Shown here: in pieces, positions 31,653 to 40,228 of the stretch
Position numbering within the stretch: position 1 is the stretch's first letter
Layout: every line of letters begins with the position of its first letter
NCBI RefSeq assembly: GCF_003590335.1
Contig: NZ_MIET01000032.1
Coordinates: 186,001-250,000 of the forward strand
DNA from: Pseudoalteromonas sp. MSK9-3
GTDB lineage: Bacteria; Pseudomonadota; Gammaproteobacteria; Enterobacterales; Alteromonadaceae
Length of the DNA stretch: 64,000 nucleotides
Direction of reading: 5' to 3'
The notes under the pieces: model-generated
Databases searched by the model: none
What the model saw: the letters and a program-made list of their open reading frames with translations, nothing else
What the model was told of the DNA's origin: nothing
Program-made: the position numbers and the translations under genes

Positions 31653-32984
31653 ATGGTGAACGTGGTGCACAAGCTCCCTAAAAAACACAAACTGCTAATT
31701 CTGGGCGTTGCGTCAGCAATGGCTATTGTTGCTTTAATTCCGTCAGAAAAAGCCACTGCATCCAAAGACCACGATAAAAAAGCATTAGAAGTCGGCAAGC
31801 GGTATGAACTCCCCGTTAAAGTCAGTGAGCAGCCTGAACAACTTACTGAACTAAGTGCTATCGATAGCAAAAGTACAGTGCCTCAAGCGCATATTGAGTA
31901 CCACTTTGAAGATCATCAAGTGAAATCGGGTGATAGCCTAGCCAGCATATTCAAGCGAGCTGGCTTTTCGGCAAAAACGCTTCATACATTGGTTAATACT
32001 AATGAAGAAACACGTAAGCTCACTAAAATTCACCCTGGCGAAACACTCAGTTTTGCGAGTGATCAAAGTGGTGCACTCGCACAACTCAAATACGTTCTGT
32101 CAAAAACAGACACGTTATTAGTAACGCTCAATGACCAAGGTCGCTATGACACAGCGATTGAAAGTAAAGAAATTGACACCATCGAAAAGTCGGCCAGTGG
32201 TGAAATTGCATCAAGCTTTTGGACTGCGGGCATCGCTGCGGGCTTAAGCGAAAGACAAATTATGAACTTTGCCGATATATTTGGTTGGGATGTGGATTTT
32301 GCCAATGATATTCGTAAAGGTGATCAGTTTGCTATTATCTATGAATCTCACTATGTCGAAGGTGAAGAGATTGGCAATGGCAAAATTATCGCCGCTGAGT
32401 TTATTAACCAAGGCGAGCGCTATACCGCAATAAGGCATACAGACAATAACTTTTATACCGCGCAAGGCCGCAGTATGAAAAAGGCTTTCTTACGCGCGCC
32501 GGTTAACTTCAAATATATAAGCTCTAACTTTAACCCTCGACGTTTACACCCAGTCACGGGACGCCGCTCTGCGCACAGAGGTATTGATTACGCAGCAAGA
32601 ACGGGAACACCTGTCGTTTCATCTGGTAATGGTAAAGTAATAAAATCGGCCTATAACCGGTTAAACGGTAACTACGTATTCATACAACATGGTAGTAAAT
32701 ACGTTACCAAATATCTGCACCTCAATAAGCGTCATGTAAAAAATGGTCAAAAGGTTAAGCAGGGTCAAAAAATTGGGACTGTCGGTGCGACGGGCCGTGT
32801 TACTGGCGCACATTTACACTATGAGTTTTTGGTAAATGGTGTGCATAGAAACCCTAGAACAGTGACGTTGCCAAAGTCACAGCCACTGCCTAAAGCGGAA
32901 CTGGCCAAATTTAAGCCAATCGCAAAAACGTTATTGGCTCAGCTGCAAAAGCATAGAGAATTGCAGTTGGCACTCAACAAATAA
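31653..32984 (+). CDS. mepM: Murein endopeptidase MepM-like, M23 family
   Basis: 443 residues. One N-terminal membrane helix at about 13-29 anchors it to the inner membrane. An OapA/LysM-like region starts at YHFEDHQVKSGDSLASIF (about 83-100). The M23 domain (about 280-400) has the zinc ligands His308 and Asp312 in HRGIDYAA and His387/His389 in AHLHYEF. It cuts D-Ala-mDAP crosslinks to allow wall growth. AAGG precedes the ATG at 31653. A strong palindromic terminator follows. Confidence 0.93.
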   Translation: MVNVVHKLPKKHKLLILGVASAMAIVALIPSEKATASKDHDKKALEVGKRYELPVKVSEQPEQLTELSAIDSKSTVPQAHIEYHFEDHQVKSGDSLASIFKRAGFSAKTLHTLVNTNEETRKLTKIHPGETLSFASDQSGALAQLKYVLSKTDTLLVTLNDQGRYDTAIESKEIDTIEKSASGEIASSFWTAGIAAGLSERQIMNFADIFGWDVDFANDIRKGDQFAIIYESHYVEGEEIGNGKIIAAEFINQGERYTAIRHTDNNFYTAQGRSMKKAFLRAPVNFKYISSNFNPRRLHPVTGRRSAHRGIDYAARTGTPVVSSGNGKVIKSAYNRLNGNYVFIQHGSKYVTKYLHLNKRHVKNGQKVKQGQKIGTVGATGRVTGAHLHYEFLVNGVHRNPRTVTLPKSQPLPKAELAKFKPIAKTLLAQLQKHRELQLALNK

Positions 32985-33045
32985 ACGTAGTAGCTATATT
33001 CGAGTTAGAGTCACTAGCTAATACTAATAGCTAACCTTAGCATAT

Positions 33046-33075
33046 AAAAAAACCTCATCTAGATGAGGTTTTTTT
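33046..33075 (+). terminator. Strong palindromic terminator after mepM
   Basis: Seven A, then ACCTCATC / GATGAGGT, then seven T: a perfect palindrome. It can act in both directions. Confidence 0.92.
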
Positions 33076-33305
33076 ATTTCGCAATTGGACGTTTTATATC
33101 AATCGTAGTTAGTGGCGAGCTTCATTAAGGTTAACAGTGGAAAGTCGTTAATTAACAGAGCAGAAATTTACTAGCAAAGTTAAAAGTTACGTTACCGTAG
33201 TTAATACTCAATTTAAACCTCAAAGAGTGAGCGTACTTAGACTGAAAGCACCGCCCACCCCGTTCAAAGTACAACCAATGAACCTAAGCCTATGCTTCGT
33301 TGCTA

Positions 33306-35525
33306 CTAGTTTGGTTTATGCGTTTTTAAAAAAGCCATTAACTCATTGCTAGGCATCGGTTTTGCGTACATAAAACCTTGTACTTCATCACACCCTAGCT
33401 GTTTCAACAAATCGGCCTGAGCTTGTGTTTCAACCCCTTCAGCAATAGTTTTCAAACCCAAGTGACGACCCAATGACACCACCAAATCGGCAATAGCACC
33501 GCTGTCATTATCTGGAATATCTTTTACAAATGCTCGGTCAATTTTCAACCTTGCTAACGGAAGCTTTTGCAAGTAACTTAATGAAGAGAACCCTGTGCCA
33601 AAATCATCAATCGCCACTTCAACACCAAATTCTTGTAACTCTTGTAAGGTATCAATCACCACACCGATTTCATCCATAACGACACTTTCGGTTACTTCCA
33701 GCTCAATCTTTTTAGGGTCAACCTTGTGGGCTAACAAGGTGTCTTTAACGCCCTGTGCATAATTGGCGACTTTAAATTGTGGCACAGATACATTCACCGC
33801 CACACTAATGTTCATACCAATGTCCACTAGCTTCTTTTGTTGTAAACAAGCTTGCTCTAACACCCATTGCCCAATATCAACTATTAAACCTGCGTCTTCC
33901 GCCAGCGGTACAAAAATAGCAGGAGAAATATAATGGCCATTGTCAGATGGCCAACGCAGTAAAGCCTCACAACCTATCACCTCTAGGGTATCGAGTGATA
34001 ATTGTGGTTGATACCACACTTCCAACTTTCCATACTCAAAATCTTGTCTTAATTGGCGAATTAAGCCCAATCGCCACGCCATTTTCTCTTCTAAATCTGG
34101 TGAATACCAATCTAAAAACTTTTTACCTTGTTTGGCTTGATTTAAAGCAATATACGCCAGCTTTAAAGTATCTAACCCCTGCTGGCTGAAGTCACTTTGC
34201 TCACAAACACCAACATGAAAATGCATCGTTAAAATGTGTTCATTAACTTGATACGGTATCATTAACGCGTCAATGAAATGCTGCTCATCGAAACTACTTT
34301 TAGGTAATAACAAACCAAATACATCTGCGCCAATTCTGGCGATCAGCTCTGAATCAATAAACTCTTGCTGTAATCGCTGCATAACAACCAAAAGTAACTG
34401 ATTACCTACTTCTTGACCTAAACCATTATTAATATCCGAAAACTGAGCTATGTCTATCAGTACAAATAGCAATTCATTGTGGTTTTCAGGCGCTTTACCA
34501 TTGCCTTCAATGTAATAGCGTTCAACCTGCTGCGCAAAGCTGCTTCTATTTGGTAGTTTCGTGAGGGGATCTTTATAAGCAACATCCCGAAGTTCATTAA
34601 ACAACTTGATGTTGTCTAAACCCACACTGACATTGGCTAAAAATATTTCCATAAACTGTAACTGAGCAGGGTTAGGCTTTACATCCAATTCGAGATATAC
34701 CGCTGCACGACGGCTTTTACCTTGTAGCAATACTGTAATGTCATGCTCTGTTTGTTGATGTTTTTCATAATCAAAACAGTTTTGTACTTGCATGATCACT
34801 CGGCCGTTATCCAACTGCTCAAGACCTTGACCAAAGAATGCCTGATAGTCCGAGGTTCCCCCTAAAACGAGAATTCGTTTATCGTCACCGTGAATGCCAC
34901 TGACAATTCCATTGGGTTCGCTGCCTAAAATTTTGGCCAGCTGCATAACCACAGCCAACCCAAACGTTTTCATGTCACTGTGACCTAAAATCGCATGTGA
35001 TGCTTCAAGAATACGTGTCAATGCGGTGCTTTGTGCTTCTAGTTCACAAATTTGCTGATAAGATCGGATCGCCGTCATTAATGACGTCACCAACTTACTG
35101 CGGGTGAGCTCCGTTTTCATTTTATAATCGTTAATGTCGTATTCGCGTATAACTTGTTCTTCAGGGGCATAACCAGGTTGCCCTGTTCTTAAAATAATAC
35201 GTACATTATGATTTTGTAGTTCATCGCGTACACGCTTAACAACCGTTAAACCTGCGTCATCACTTTCCATTACTACATCGAGTAATAAAATACATATCTC
35301 AGGATTATGAATTAGCGCTTCAATCGCCTCTTTCCCCGAGTACGCATGATGAAATCGTAGCGAACGCCCCCAAAATTCGACCCCAGAAAGCGCCAGCTTA
35401 GTCACAGAATGAATTTCAGGATCGTCATCTACTACAAGCACATCCCAAAAATCATTGGTAGCCGCTTGTTCATGCGTTTCTTCATCATGATCTAAAAACA
35501 AAAAATCATCTTGCTCAGACGCCAT
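33306..35525 (-). CDS. Response regulator with REC, DUF3369, degenerate GGDEF and EAL domains
   Basis: 739 residues. The receiver (about 25-150) has the phospho-acceptor Asp83 in LLLDVVMESDDAGL. A DUF3369-type region lies at about 160-320. A GGDEF-like domain (about 335-465) has GADVF where GGDEF should be, so no cyclase activity is expected. The EAL domain (about 485-730) keeps the key residues: CEALLRWP, NVSVPQF, LEVTESVV, IDDFGTGFSSLSYL, LKIDRAFVKDI and IAEGVET. It should hydrolyse cyclic di-GMP under phosphorelay control. No cognate kinase is adjacent. Single minus-strand gene. Confidence 0.93.
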   Translation of the reverse strand: MASEQDDFLFLDHDEETHEQAATNDFWDVLVVDDDPEIHSVTKLALSGVEFWGRSLRFHHAYSGKEAIEALIHNPEICILLLDVVMESDDAGLTVVKRVRDELQNHNVRIILRTGQPGYAPEEQVIREYDINDYKMKTELTRSKLVTSLMTAIRSYQQICELEAQSTALTRILEASHAILGHSDMKTFGLAVVMQLAKILGSEPNGIVSGIHGDDKRILVLGGTSDYQAFFGQGLEQLDNGRVIMQVQNCFDYEKHQQTEHDITVLLQGKSRRAAVYLELDVKPNPAQLQFMEIFLANVSVGLDNIKLFNELRDVAYKDPLTKLPNRSSFAQQVERYYIEGNGKAPENHNELLFVLIDIAQFSDINNGLGQEVGNQLLLVVMQRLQQEFIDSELIARIGADVFGLLLPKSSFDEQHFIDALMIPYQVNEHILTMHFHVGVCEQSDFSQQGLDTLKLAYIALNQAKQGKKFLDWYSPDLEEKMAWRLGLIRQLRQDFEYGKLEVWYQPQLSLDTLEVIGCEALLRWPSDNGHYISPAIFVPLAEDAGLIVDIGQWVLEQACLQQKKLVDIGMNISVAVNVSVPQFKVANYAQGVKDTLLAHKVDPKKIELEVTESVVMDEIGVVIDTLQELQEFGVEVAIDDFGTGFSSLSYLQKLPLARLKIDRAFVKDIPDNDSGAIADLVVSLGRHLGLKTIAEGVETQAQADLLKQLGCDEVQGFMYAKPMPSNELMAFLKTHKPN

Positions 35526-35712
35526 TCTCTATCCTTCAACCCACTTACCGCTTTAAAGTTAAAGCTTTGCGCTTAATCGCATGTTTACCATACTACGAAA
35601 TGTGGTACATTTTTACTACCACGTTCGAAATTTATTAACACCCAAGAAATATTATAGACGATGTTCAAACACTTGCGTGAAGTATGTTGATAAATAAAAC
35701 TAGGAGCAACTT

Positions 35713-36243
35713 ATTAAACTTTTTATATCCAGTGCTAAAGCTCTTTTATTTGTGGGGTTATTGTTCATCACACTTGGCTTATTGCTATCTCATCAGTATC
35801 AAGTGCATCGAAGTCAAACAATCACTACAACGCAGCCTTATGCATTTAATCTCTTGTTAGATCTTAAAAACTGGCCAAGCATCATGGCTTGGCACCGATT
35901 AGCTGGTGTAAAAAACATTAATGTATCCACGCCGAGTAGCGGGGTTGGTGCACATATTGAGCTTGCCCATACATTAGGGCATTTAGAAATAACAATTGTA
36001 AAACAAAGCGACAACAATTTAGAATTCTCATTGCTTATAAACGATGAGCATATCGGGGCTGGTCGATTGACAAGCACACAATCAGCCAATGAAACAAAAA
36101 TTGAATGGCACCTTAGTGGCATGATCCACTCTAGCTTATTCGGTGGCTATATGGCGCTCTATTGTGAGTTTTACCTAGAACAAATGGTAATATCAGCAAT
36201 CAACAACATGAATACCCAAGTAAAGTTACAGGCAACGCAATGA
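35713..36243 (+). CDS. Membrane-anchored SRPBCC-type protein, apparent AUU start
   Basis: An in-frame TAG at 35701-35703 bounds the frame. A strong AGGAG (35702-35706) lies 6 bases before an ATT at 35713. The only ordinary start, GTG at 35752, has no Shine-Dalgarno sequence. From the ATT the product is 176 residues and begins MKLFISSAKALLFVGLLF, a lysine-flanked membrane anchor. From the GTG that anchor is cut short. The rest (QPYAFNLLLDLKNWPSIMAW, HLSGMIHSSLFGGYM) looks like an SRPBCC/START lipid-binding domain. It overlaps the next gene by 4 bases (ATGA), suggesting coupled translation. The ligand is unknown. Confidence 0.7.
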   Translation: MKLFISSAKALLFVGLLFITLGLLLSHQYQVHRSQTITTTQPYAFNLLLDLKNWPSIMAWHRLAGVKNINVSTPSSGVGAHIELAHTLGHLEITIVKQSDNNLEFSLLINDEHIGAGRLTSTQSANETKIEWHLSGMIHSSLFGGYMALYCEFYLEQMVISAINNMNTQVKLQATQ

Positions 36244-37118
36244 CCGTAAAAAATGCACAAGTAAAATCAAGCTTAGCGCTTCTTATTGAAGAGAAGCTTG
36301 GCGTCACTATGATAAAAAAAGTCCATAGAGGCGCACATACAGGCTCTGATGATAGCTACAGTGCGCAAGGAAAGACACCCATTGACTATGTTGTGCAGAG
36401 TAACGATAGCCCGTTAAAAAGAGCGTTAAAACGTCAGCAACTCACCAAAATACAGCGCCAACTCAACATTGAAGCGATTATGGCAAACGCGTTGGCTCTG
36501 TGCCCTGATGTTACTAGTCGCGGCCGACCAGATCCTGACTGGTTAGAACACTTTATCGACTTAGCAGAAGACATTGCAAATCAGTCTATGCAAAAGCTGT
36601 GGGCAAAAATTTTAGTGGGTGAAACCGTCTCCCCAGGTACCTTTTCAATTAAAAGCTTACAAACCCTCAAGCAAATGACACAGCGAGAAGCAACCGCTTT
36701 ACAAAAGTGTGCCCCGTTATGCGGGTATCTAGCAAAAGAAGACAGCTATATTATTTTAATTGGATATTACAAAAAGCCATCATTTTTCGACTTATTGCGT
36801 AAGGGCAACAAAGAATCTATTAACCTCAGTAAAGCGGGGCTCAGCTTTCCTAATGTATTAACTTTAATGGATATTGGGCTACTGTATAGACAAGAAATAG
36901 AGTCATCTAATTTAAAACCTGAACAGCCGTTCTCTTTGTCATTTCAAGGGAAAACACTCTCATTAACAGCAAAAAGTAATGATTTGGTGTTGAGCTATTA
37001 CAAACTAACGCAAACAGGAGATGAATTAAAAAAGCTCATTACCGTTCCAATAAACAAACAATATAAAGGGCAATTAGAACAGGCTTTTAATGAAGAATTT
37101 GACTGTAATTGGGGGTAA
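36240..37118 (+). CDS. TIGR03899/DUF2806-like protein
   Basis: 292 residues, no signal peptide, soluble. WLEHFIDLAEDIANQSMQKL and WAKILVGETVSPGTFSIKSL match what I remember of the TIGR03899 family of Vibrionales and Alteromonadales, which is related to DUF2806. The function is unknown. The C-terminal half is a mixed alpha/beta region of short hydrophobic segments. It overlaps the SRPBCC gene by 4 bases, so the two are probably made together. Confidence 0.7.
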   Translation: MTVKNAQVKSSLALLIEEKLGVTMIKKVHRGAHTGSDDSYSAQGKTPIDYVVQSNDSPLKRALKRQQLTKIQRQLNIEAIMANALALCPDVTSRGRPDPDWLEHFIDLAEDIANQSMQKLWAKILVGETVSPGTFSIKSLQTLKQMTQREATALQKCAPLCGYLAKEDSYIILIGYYKKPSFFDLLRKGNKESINLSKAGLSFPNVLTLMDIGLLYRQEIESSNLKPEQPFSLSFQGKTLSLTAKSNDLVLSYYKLTQTGDELKKLITVPINKQYKGQLEQAFNEEFDCNWG

Positions 37119-37159
37119 ATCCCTCTCTTAAATACCGGAGTGATTGATGAAATTAACAT

Positions 37160-37186
37160 AAAAAAAACCCTGAATTATCAGGGTTT
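37160..37186 (-). terminator. Rho-independent terminator of the 37219-39488 operon
   Basis: On the minus strand: AAACCCTGA, loop TAAT, TCAGGGTTT, then a T run. It lies 33 bases past the stop of the 37219 gene. Confidence 0.88.
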
Positions 37187-37218
37187 AAGTAAATTATTAA
37201 GTGATGTACACATCAGTA

Positions 37219-37980
37219 TTAAAAATGCAGTTGAATACCAGCAAATGGACCAGATGTATCAATGTCCGTGCTAATATCATCAACGTCATCGAGTTCTAAT
37301 TTCATTGAGCGGTAACCAGCACGAATTGCCACATCAACAGCCAAGTTATCAATCACTTCCCACGCAATACCTACCTGGTAATCACTGATCTTACTATCAT
37401 CAATTGCCAGCATGCTACCCTCAGCAAAGACACTCAACCCTGTCATAGGTAAGCCAACTTCAGCACGTAAATAGCCAAGAGGTACCACACCAGAGAAATC
37501 TCTGGTTTCAGTGATTGATTGCCCCTCTGCTGTGCCCGCTAACTGAATTGAACCGTCAAACTGTTTAAAATTCAAACCAAAGTCAAACGACACTAAATCA
37601 TTGTCAAATAGCTCATAGTATAATGTGTAATCAATATGGTTTAAGTCTGTCACTGTATTTGCTTGCGTGCCAACCGTGTAGTTCTTACCATTAAACTCAA
37701 ACGTTTCAGATAAAGTAGCAGAGCCATTCAATTCCAATTCAGTGTATTTCAACTTAATATTAGGTACTAATGGAATTGGATGTTCAAGGGCAGCATAAAA
37801 ACTGCTAAACGTTTCGTCTTTAAAATCAAACGATTGGGCATTGCCTTTTTCTTGATAGCTCCCCGAGCTATCAGCTTGCCAGCCTTCTGCTCCTAAATAT
37901 AAACCAAGTAGAGTATCGGCATGTGCTACCGGGGCCAAACTTGCCATAGACAAAGCTGCAACTAGACAGTACTTTTTCAT
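37219..37980 (-). CDS. Outer-membrane beta-barrel protein, TIGR04219-like
   Basis: 253 residues with a signal peptide (1-21, ending AHA). It starts DTLLGLYLGAEGWQADSSGS and ends SGPFAGIQLHF, with the C-terminal Phe typical of outer-membrane barrels. Alternating strands run throughout. It resembles TIGR04219 proteins of Alteromonadales and Vibrionales; the function is unknown. AAGGAT precedes the ATG. It is last in a tight three-gene set, 3 bases after the DUF2333 gene. Confidence 0.82.
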   Translation of the reverse strand: MKKYCLVAALSMASLAPVAHADTLLGLYLGAEGWQADSSGSYQEKGNAQSFDFKDETFSSFYAALEHPIPLVPNIKLKYTELELNGSATLSETFEFNGKNYTVGTQANTVTDLNHIDYTLYYELFDNDLVSFDFGLNFKQFDGSIQLAGTAEGQSITETRDFSGVVPLGYLRAEVGLPMTGLSVFAEGSMLAIDDSKISDYQVGIAWEVIDNLAVDVAIRAGYRSMKLELDDVDDISTDIDTSGPFAGIQLHF

Positions 37981-37983
37981 TTT

Positions 37984-38961
37984 TTATCCTTGCGCTAAAA
38001 GTTCACTAAGTTCAATAAGAGCTGCATTAGCTCGTGAAATATAATTTGCCATAACCAACGAGTGATTAGCAACAAAACCAAAACCACTGCCGTTGAGGAT
38101 CATCGGGCTCCAAACGGTTTCTTGAGTTGCCTCTAATTCACGAATGATTTGTTGTAAGCTCACCCGCGCATTTTTCTTTTCTAATACGTCAGCAAAATCA
38201 TGCTCTACGGCTTTCAAAAAATGTAGCAGCGCCCAACTTGCGCCACGTGACTCGTAAAATACGTCGTCGATTTTCCACCAAGACGTTTTCACTTGCGCGC
38301 TACTTGGTGCATAAGTCGCTTGCTCTGCAGCACTGTCACCCGCCAAGTCAGTGTTGACTCTATCTTGGCCTACGCTTGCGCTTAAACGTTGGCTCAAGCT
38401 ACCTAAGCGCTTCTCAGCTTCTTTTAACCAGCCCCTTAGATTATCGGCTCTAGCATAAAATTGGCTATCGCGATTGTTGGGATCGGCAATCTGGTCTCGA
38501 TACGCTATCAAGTGTTCAATACCCACGCGGTACTCACCCTCAGCGCTTGGCCAAGCCCATGCTGTTGAACTAATGTTAAACTGAGGTTGTGCCTTTTTAA
38601 GTGCCAAATGTTCTGTGGACTGTGATTGAGAGCGGCTAAAATCTTTACGCATAGACAACGCAAGATCTCGTACCATTTCTAAAGCACCATACTCCCATGC
38701 AGGCATGTTATCCATAAACACGCTGGGCGGAAGCATATCATTTGATAAATACCCTCCCGGCTTATCAAGTAACGTTGCGCTCACTTCAACTAAAGTATTA
38801 GCAGTGACATAACCAATCACTGGCTTCTTTGTAGTTTGCTGCTGCGCAACAGCGACCACATCGAAAACATCGGGCTCCGAGCTCCAATATACGGCTAAAA
38901 TATAGCCCAACAATACCAAGCCAACTAAGCCTGCTATTATTTTATTTAAATATTGCTGCAT
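37984..38961 (-). CDS. DUF2333 family inner-membrane protein
   Basis: 325 residues with one N-terminal membrane helix (about 8-27) and a periplasmic remainder. Recognisable DUF2333 features are LLDKPGGYLSNDMLPPSVFM, NMPAWEYGALEMVRDLAL and RGASWALLHFLKAVEHDF. The function is unknown. It lies 2 bases after the copper chaperone-like gene and 3 before the barrel gene, so all three are one operon. Confidence 0.85.
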   Translation of the reverse strand: MQQYLNKIIAGLVGLVLLGYILAVYWSSEPDVFDVVAVAQQQTTKKPVIGYVTANTLVEVSATLLDKPGGYLSNDMLPPSVFMDNMPAWEYGALEMVRDLALSMRKDFSRSQSQSTEHLALKKAQPQFNISSTAWAWPSAEGEYRVGIEHLIAYRDQIADPNNRDSQFYARADNLRGWLKEAEKRLGSLSQRLSASVGQDRVNTDLAGDSAAEQATYAPSSAQVKTSWWKIDDVFYESRGASWALLHFLKAVEHDFADVLEKKNARVSLQQIIRELEATQETVWSPMILNGSGFGFVANHSLVMANYISRANAALIELSELLAQG

Positions 38962-38963
38962 TA

Positions 38964-39488
38964 TTAATCCTCATGATGGTGATGTGCTTTTTCTACCTTT
39001 TTAAATGAATCTTTCAATGAAACAACATCTATCATTGTAAAAACGTGGCTGCCATTTGCAAAATGTAGCGTTAATTTTCGCTTTTCGCCCGCCTTCAAAG
39101 CATACTCAGGTTCAAAGGCCATTAAATGGTAACCGCCCGGCTGAAATTTTACTTGTTCATTCGCAGCCACTGTTAACTTGTTTACTTGCTGCATTTTCAT
39201 CATACCATTGTGGTGAACATGCTCATGGATCTCGACCCGCCCTAATCCTTTAATCGTGGCTTTAACCAGTTCAAGGTCATTGTGAGAGCGGTTATTTAAA
39301 GTAAAGTAGGCGGCTGTAGAGCGAGAGGCTGGCAGGAAAGCCCGAACTTTAGCATCCGTTATGACAATATGAGCTTCATTTTGAACCTGACCGCTGCTTT
39401 CGTGTGTTGAGTGTTCATTATGTTGATGAGAAAGTGCAAAAGTCGAAACAGCAAGGCCGCTGGCCAACGCCATAAATTTAGCAAACAT
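38964..39488 (-). CDS. Periplasmic copper chaperone, PCu(A)C family
   Basis: 174 residues with a signal peptide (about 1-19). The copper-binding set is visible: HVHHNGMMKMQQVNKL and, after a spacer, FQPGGYHLMAFEP, the H..M..H.M pattern. Both ends carry extra metal-ligand tails: HQHNEHSTHES near the N-terminus and KAHHHHED at the C-terminus. Family members deliver Cu(I) to the CuA or CuB site of cytochrome oxidase. It is first in an operon with DUF2333 and TIGR04219-like genes. Confidence 0.9.
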   Translation of the reverse strand: MFAKFMALASGLAVSTFALSHQHNEHSTHESSGQVQNEAHIVITDAKVRAFLPASRSTAAYFTLNNRSHNDLELVKATIKGLGRVEIHEHVHHNGMMKMQQVNKLTVAANEQVKFQPGGYHLMAFEPEYALKAGEKRKLTLHFANGSHVFTMIDVVSLKDSFKKVEKAHHHHED

Positions 39489-39578
39489 ATGCTTTCCTTA
39501 AATAAAATAGCAACTATTTAAATCATACCATGAAGTCAGTAATTTGAAGTAAATAGTTTACGCATATGAAGTCTAAAA

Positions 39579-39899
39579 TCATGTAGATAAACCCTCGCTT
39601 AACAGCCAGCCTAATGCCACTAACATTAATAACGGAACAGCGATAATAATAGAATTAAAAAGCAGCGCTAACACCACCCCAATTAACAAAACCAGTGCTA
39701 GCCCCACTACGCCAATGCTAAGCAATGCAAGCAGCGCAATCACCAGTACTATGCCGACTAACAAACCTGCGAGTTCCATACCTACCCAGCTTAGTTCATT
39801 AAAAAAGTTTGGAATGCTTATCCAAGCAAGCGGTGCATTCAACCACGAAATTGTAGAAAATAAAAACAGGGCAGCCAATATTAAAAATACAGTTTTCAT
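39579..39899 (-). CDS. Small hydrophobic membrane protein in psp operon
   Basis: 106 residues from the ATG at 39899, with AAGGAG 7 bases upstream; a longer in-frame start lies inside pspC and lacks a ribosome site. Almost the whole chain is hydrophobic, with about three or four membrane helices (LLVGIVLVIALLALLSIGVV and GLALVLLIGVVLALLF are evident). I do not recognise the family. It follows pspC by 16 bases, so it probably takes part in the membrane-stress response, perhaps in the place of PspB or PspD. Confidence 0.75.
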   Translation of the reverse strand: MKTVFLILAALFLFSTISWLNAPLAWISIPNFFNELSWVGMELAGLLVGIVLVIALLALLSIGVVGLALVLLIGVVLALLFNSIIIAVPLLMLVALGWLLSEGLST

Positions 39900-39915
39900 C
39901 GCTTGCTCCTTAGCC

Positions 39916-40125
39916 TTATTTAGTTGGCATCGTATAATAAGCGACGCCATACGCGATAACGGTTAAAAGAGGAAATTTCAAAAATACAAAGAGCGCCAAC
40001 ACCCGAGTTAACCAACGAGGTAAATTAAACCGCTCCGCAAGGCCGGCGCAAACACCGCCCAACTTTTTATTTTTGATGTGACGAAAACATTGCTGCTTAA
40101 AATTAGATTTAGATTGTGTATACAT
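39916..40125 (-). CDS. pspC: PspC domain protein
   Basis: 69 residues from the ATG at 40125, with GGAGG 6 bases upstream. It is a short single PspC domain: KKLGGVCAGLAERFNLPRWL followed by a membrane helix (ALFVFLKFPLLTVIAYGVAYY). PspC senses inner-membrane stress and recruits PspA. The longer frame upstream lacks homology. It lies between pspA and the small membrane protein. A separate pspB is not seen between pspA and pspC, where E. coli has it. Confidence 0.88.
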   Translation of the reverse strand: MYTQSKSNFKQQCFRHIKNKKLGGVCAGLAERFNLPRWLTRVLALFVFLKFPLLTVIAYGVAYYTMPTK

Positions 40126-40228
40126 AACGCCTCCAAAATACCGACTTATATTGGTGAGCCTAGCTTTGGTTTTAAAAAAGAGTTTAAAGCTCACCGGTAA
40201 AACGCGTGTTCAAGGTTTAGTACCGAGC

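Noticed and set aside
35752..36243. GTG at 35752 as start of the SRPBCC gene
   Set aside because: No ribosome site, and it cuts the membrane anchor. The ATT at 35713 with AGGAG fits better, although it is unusual.
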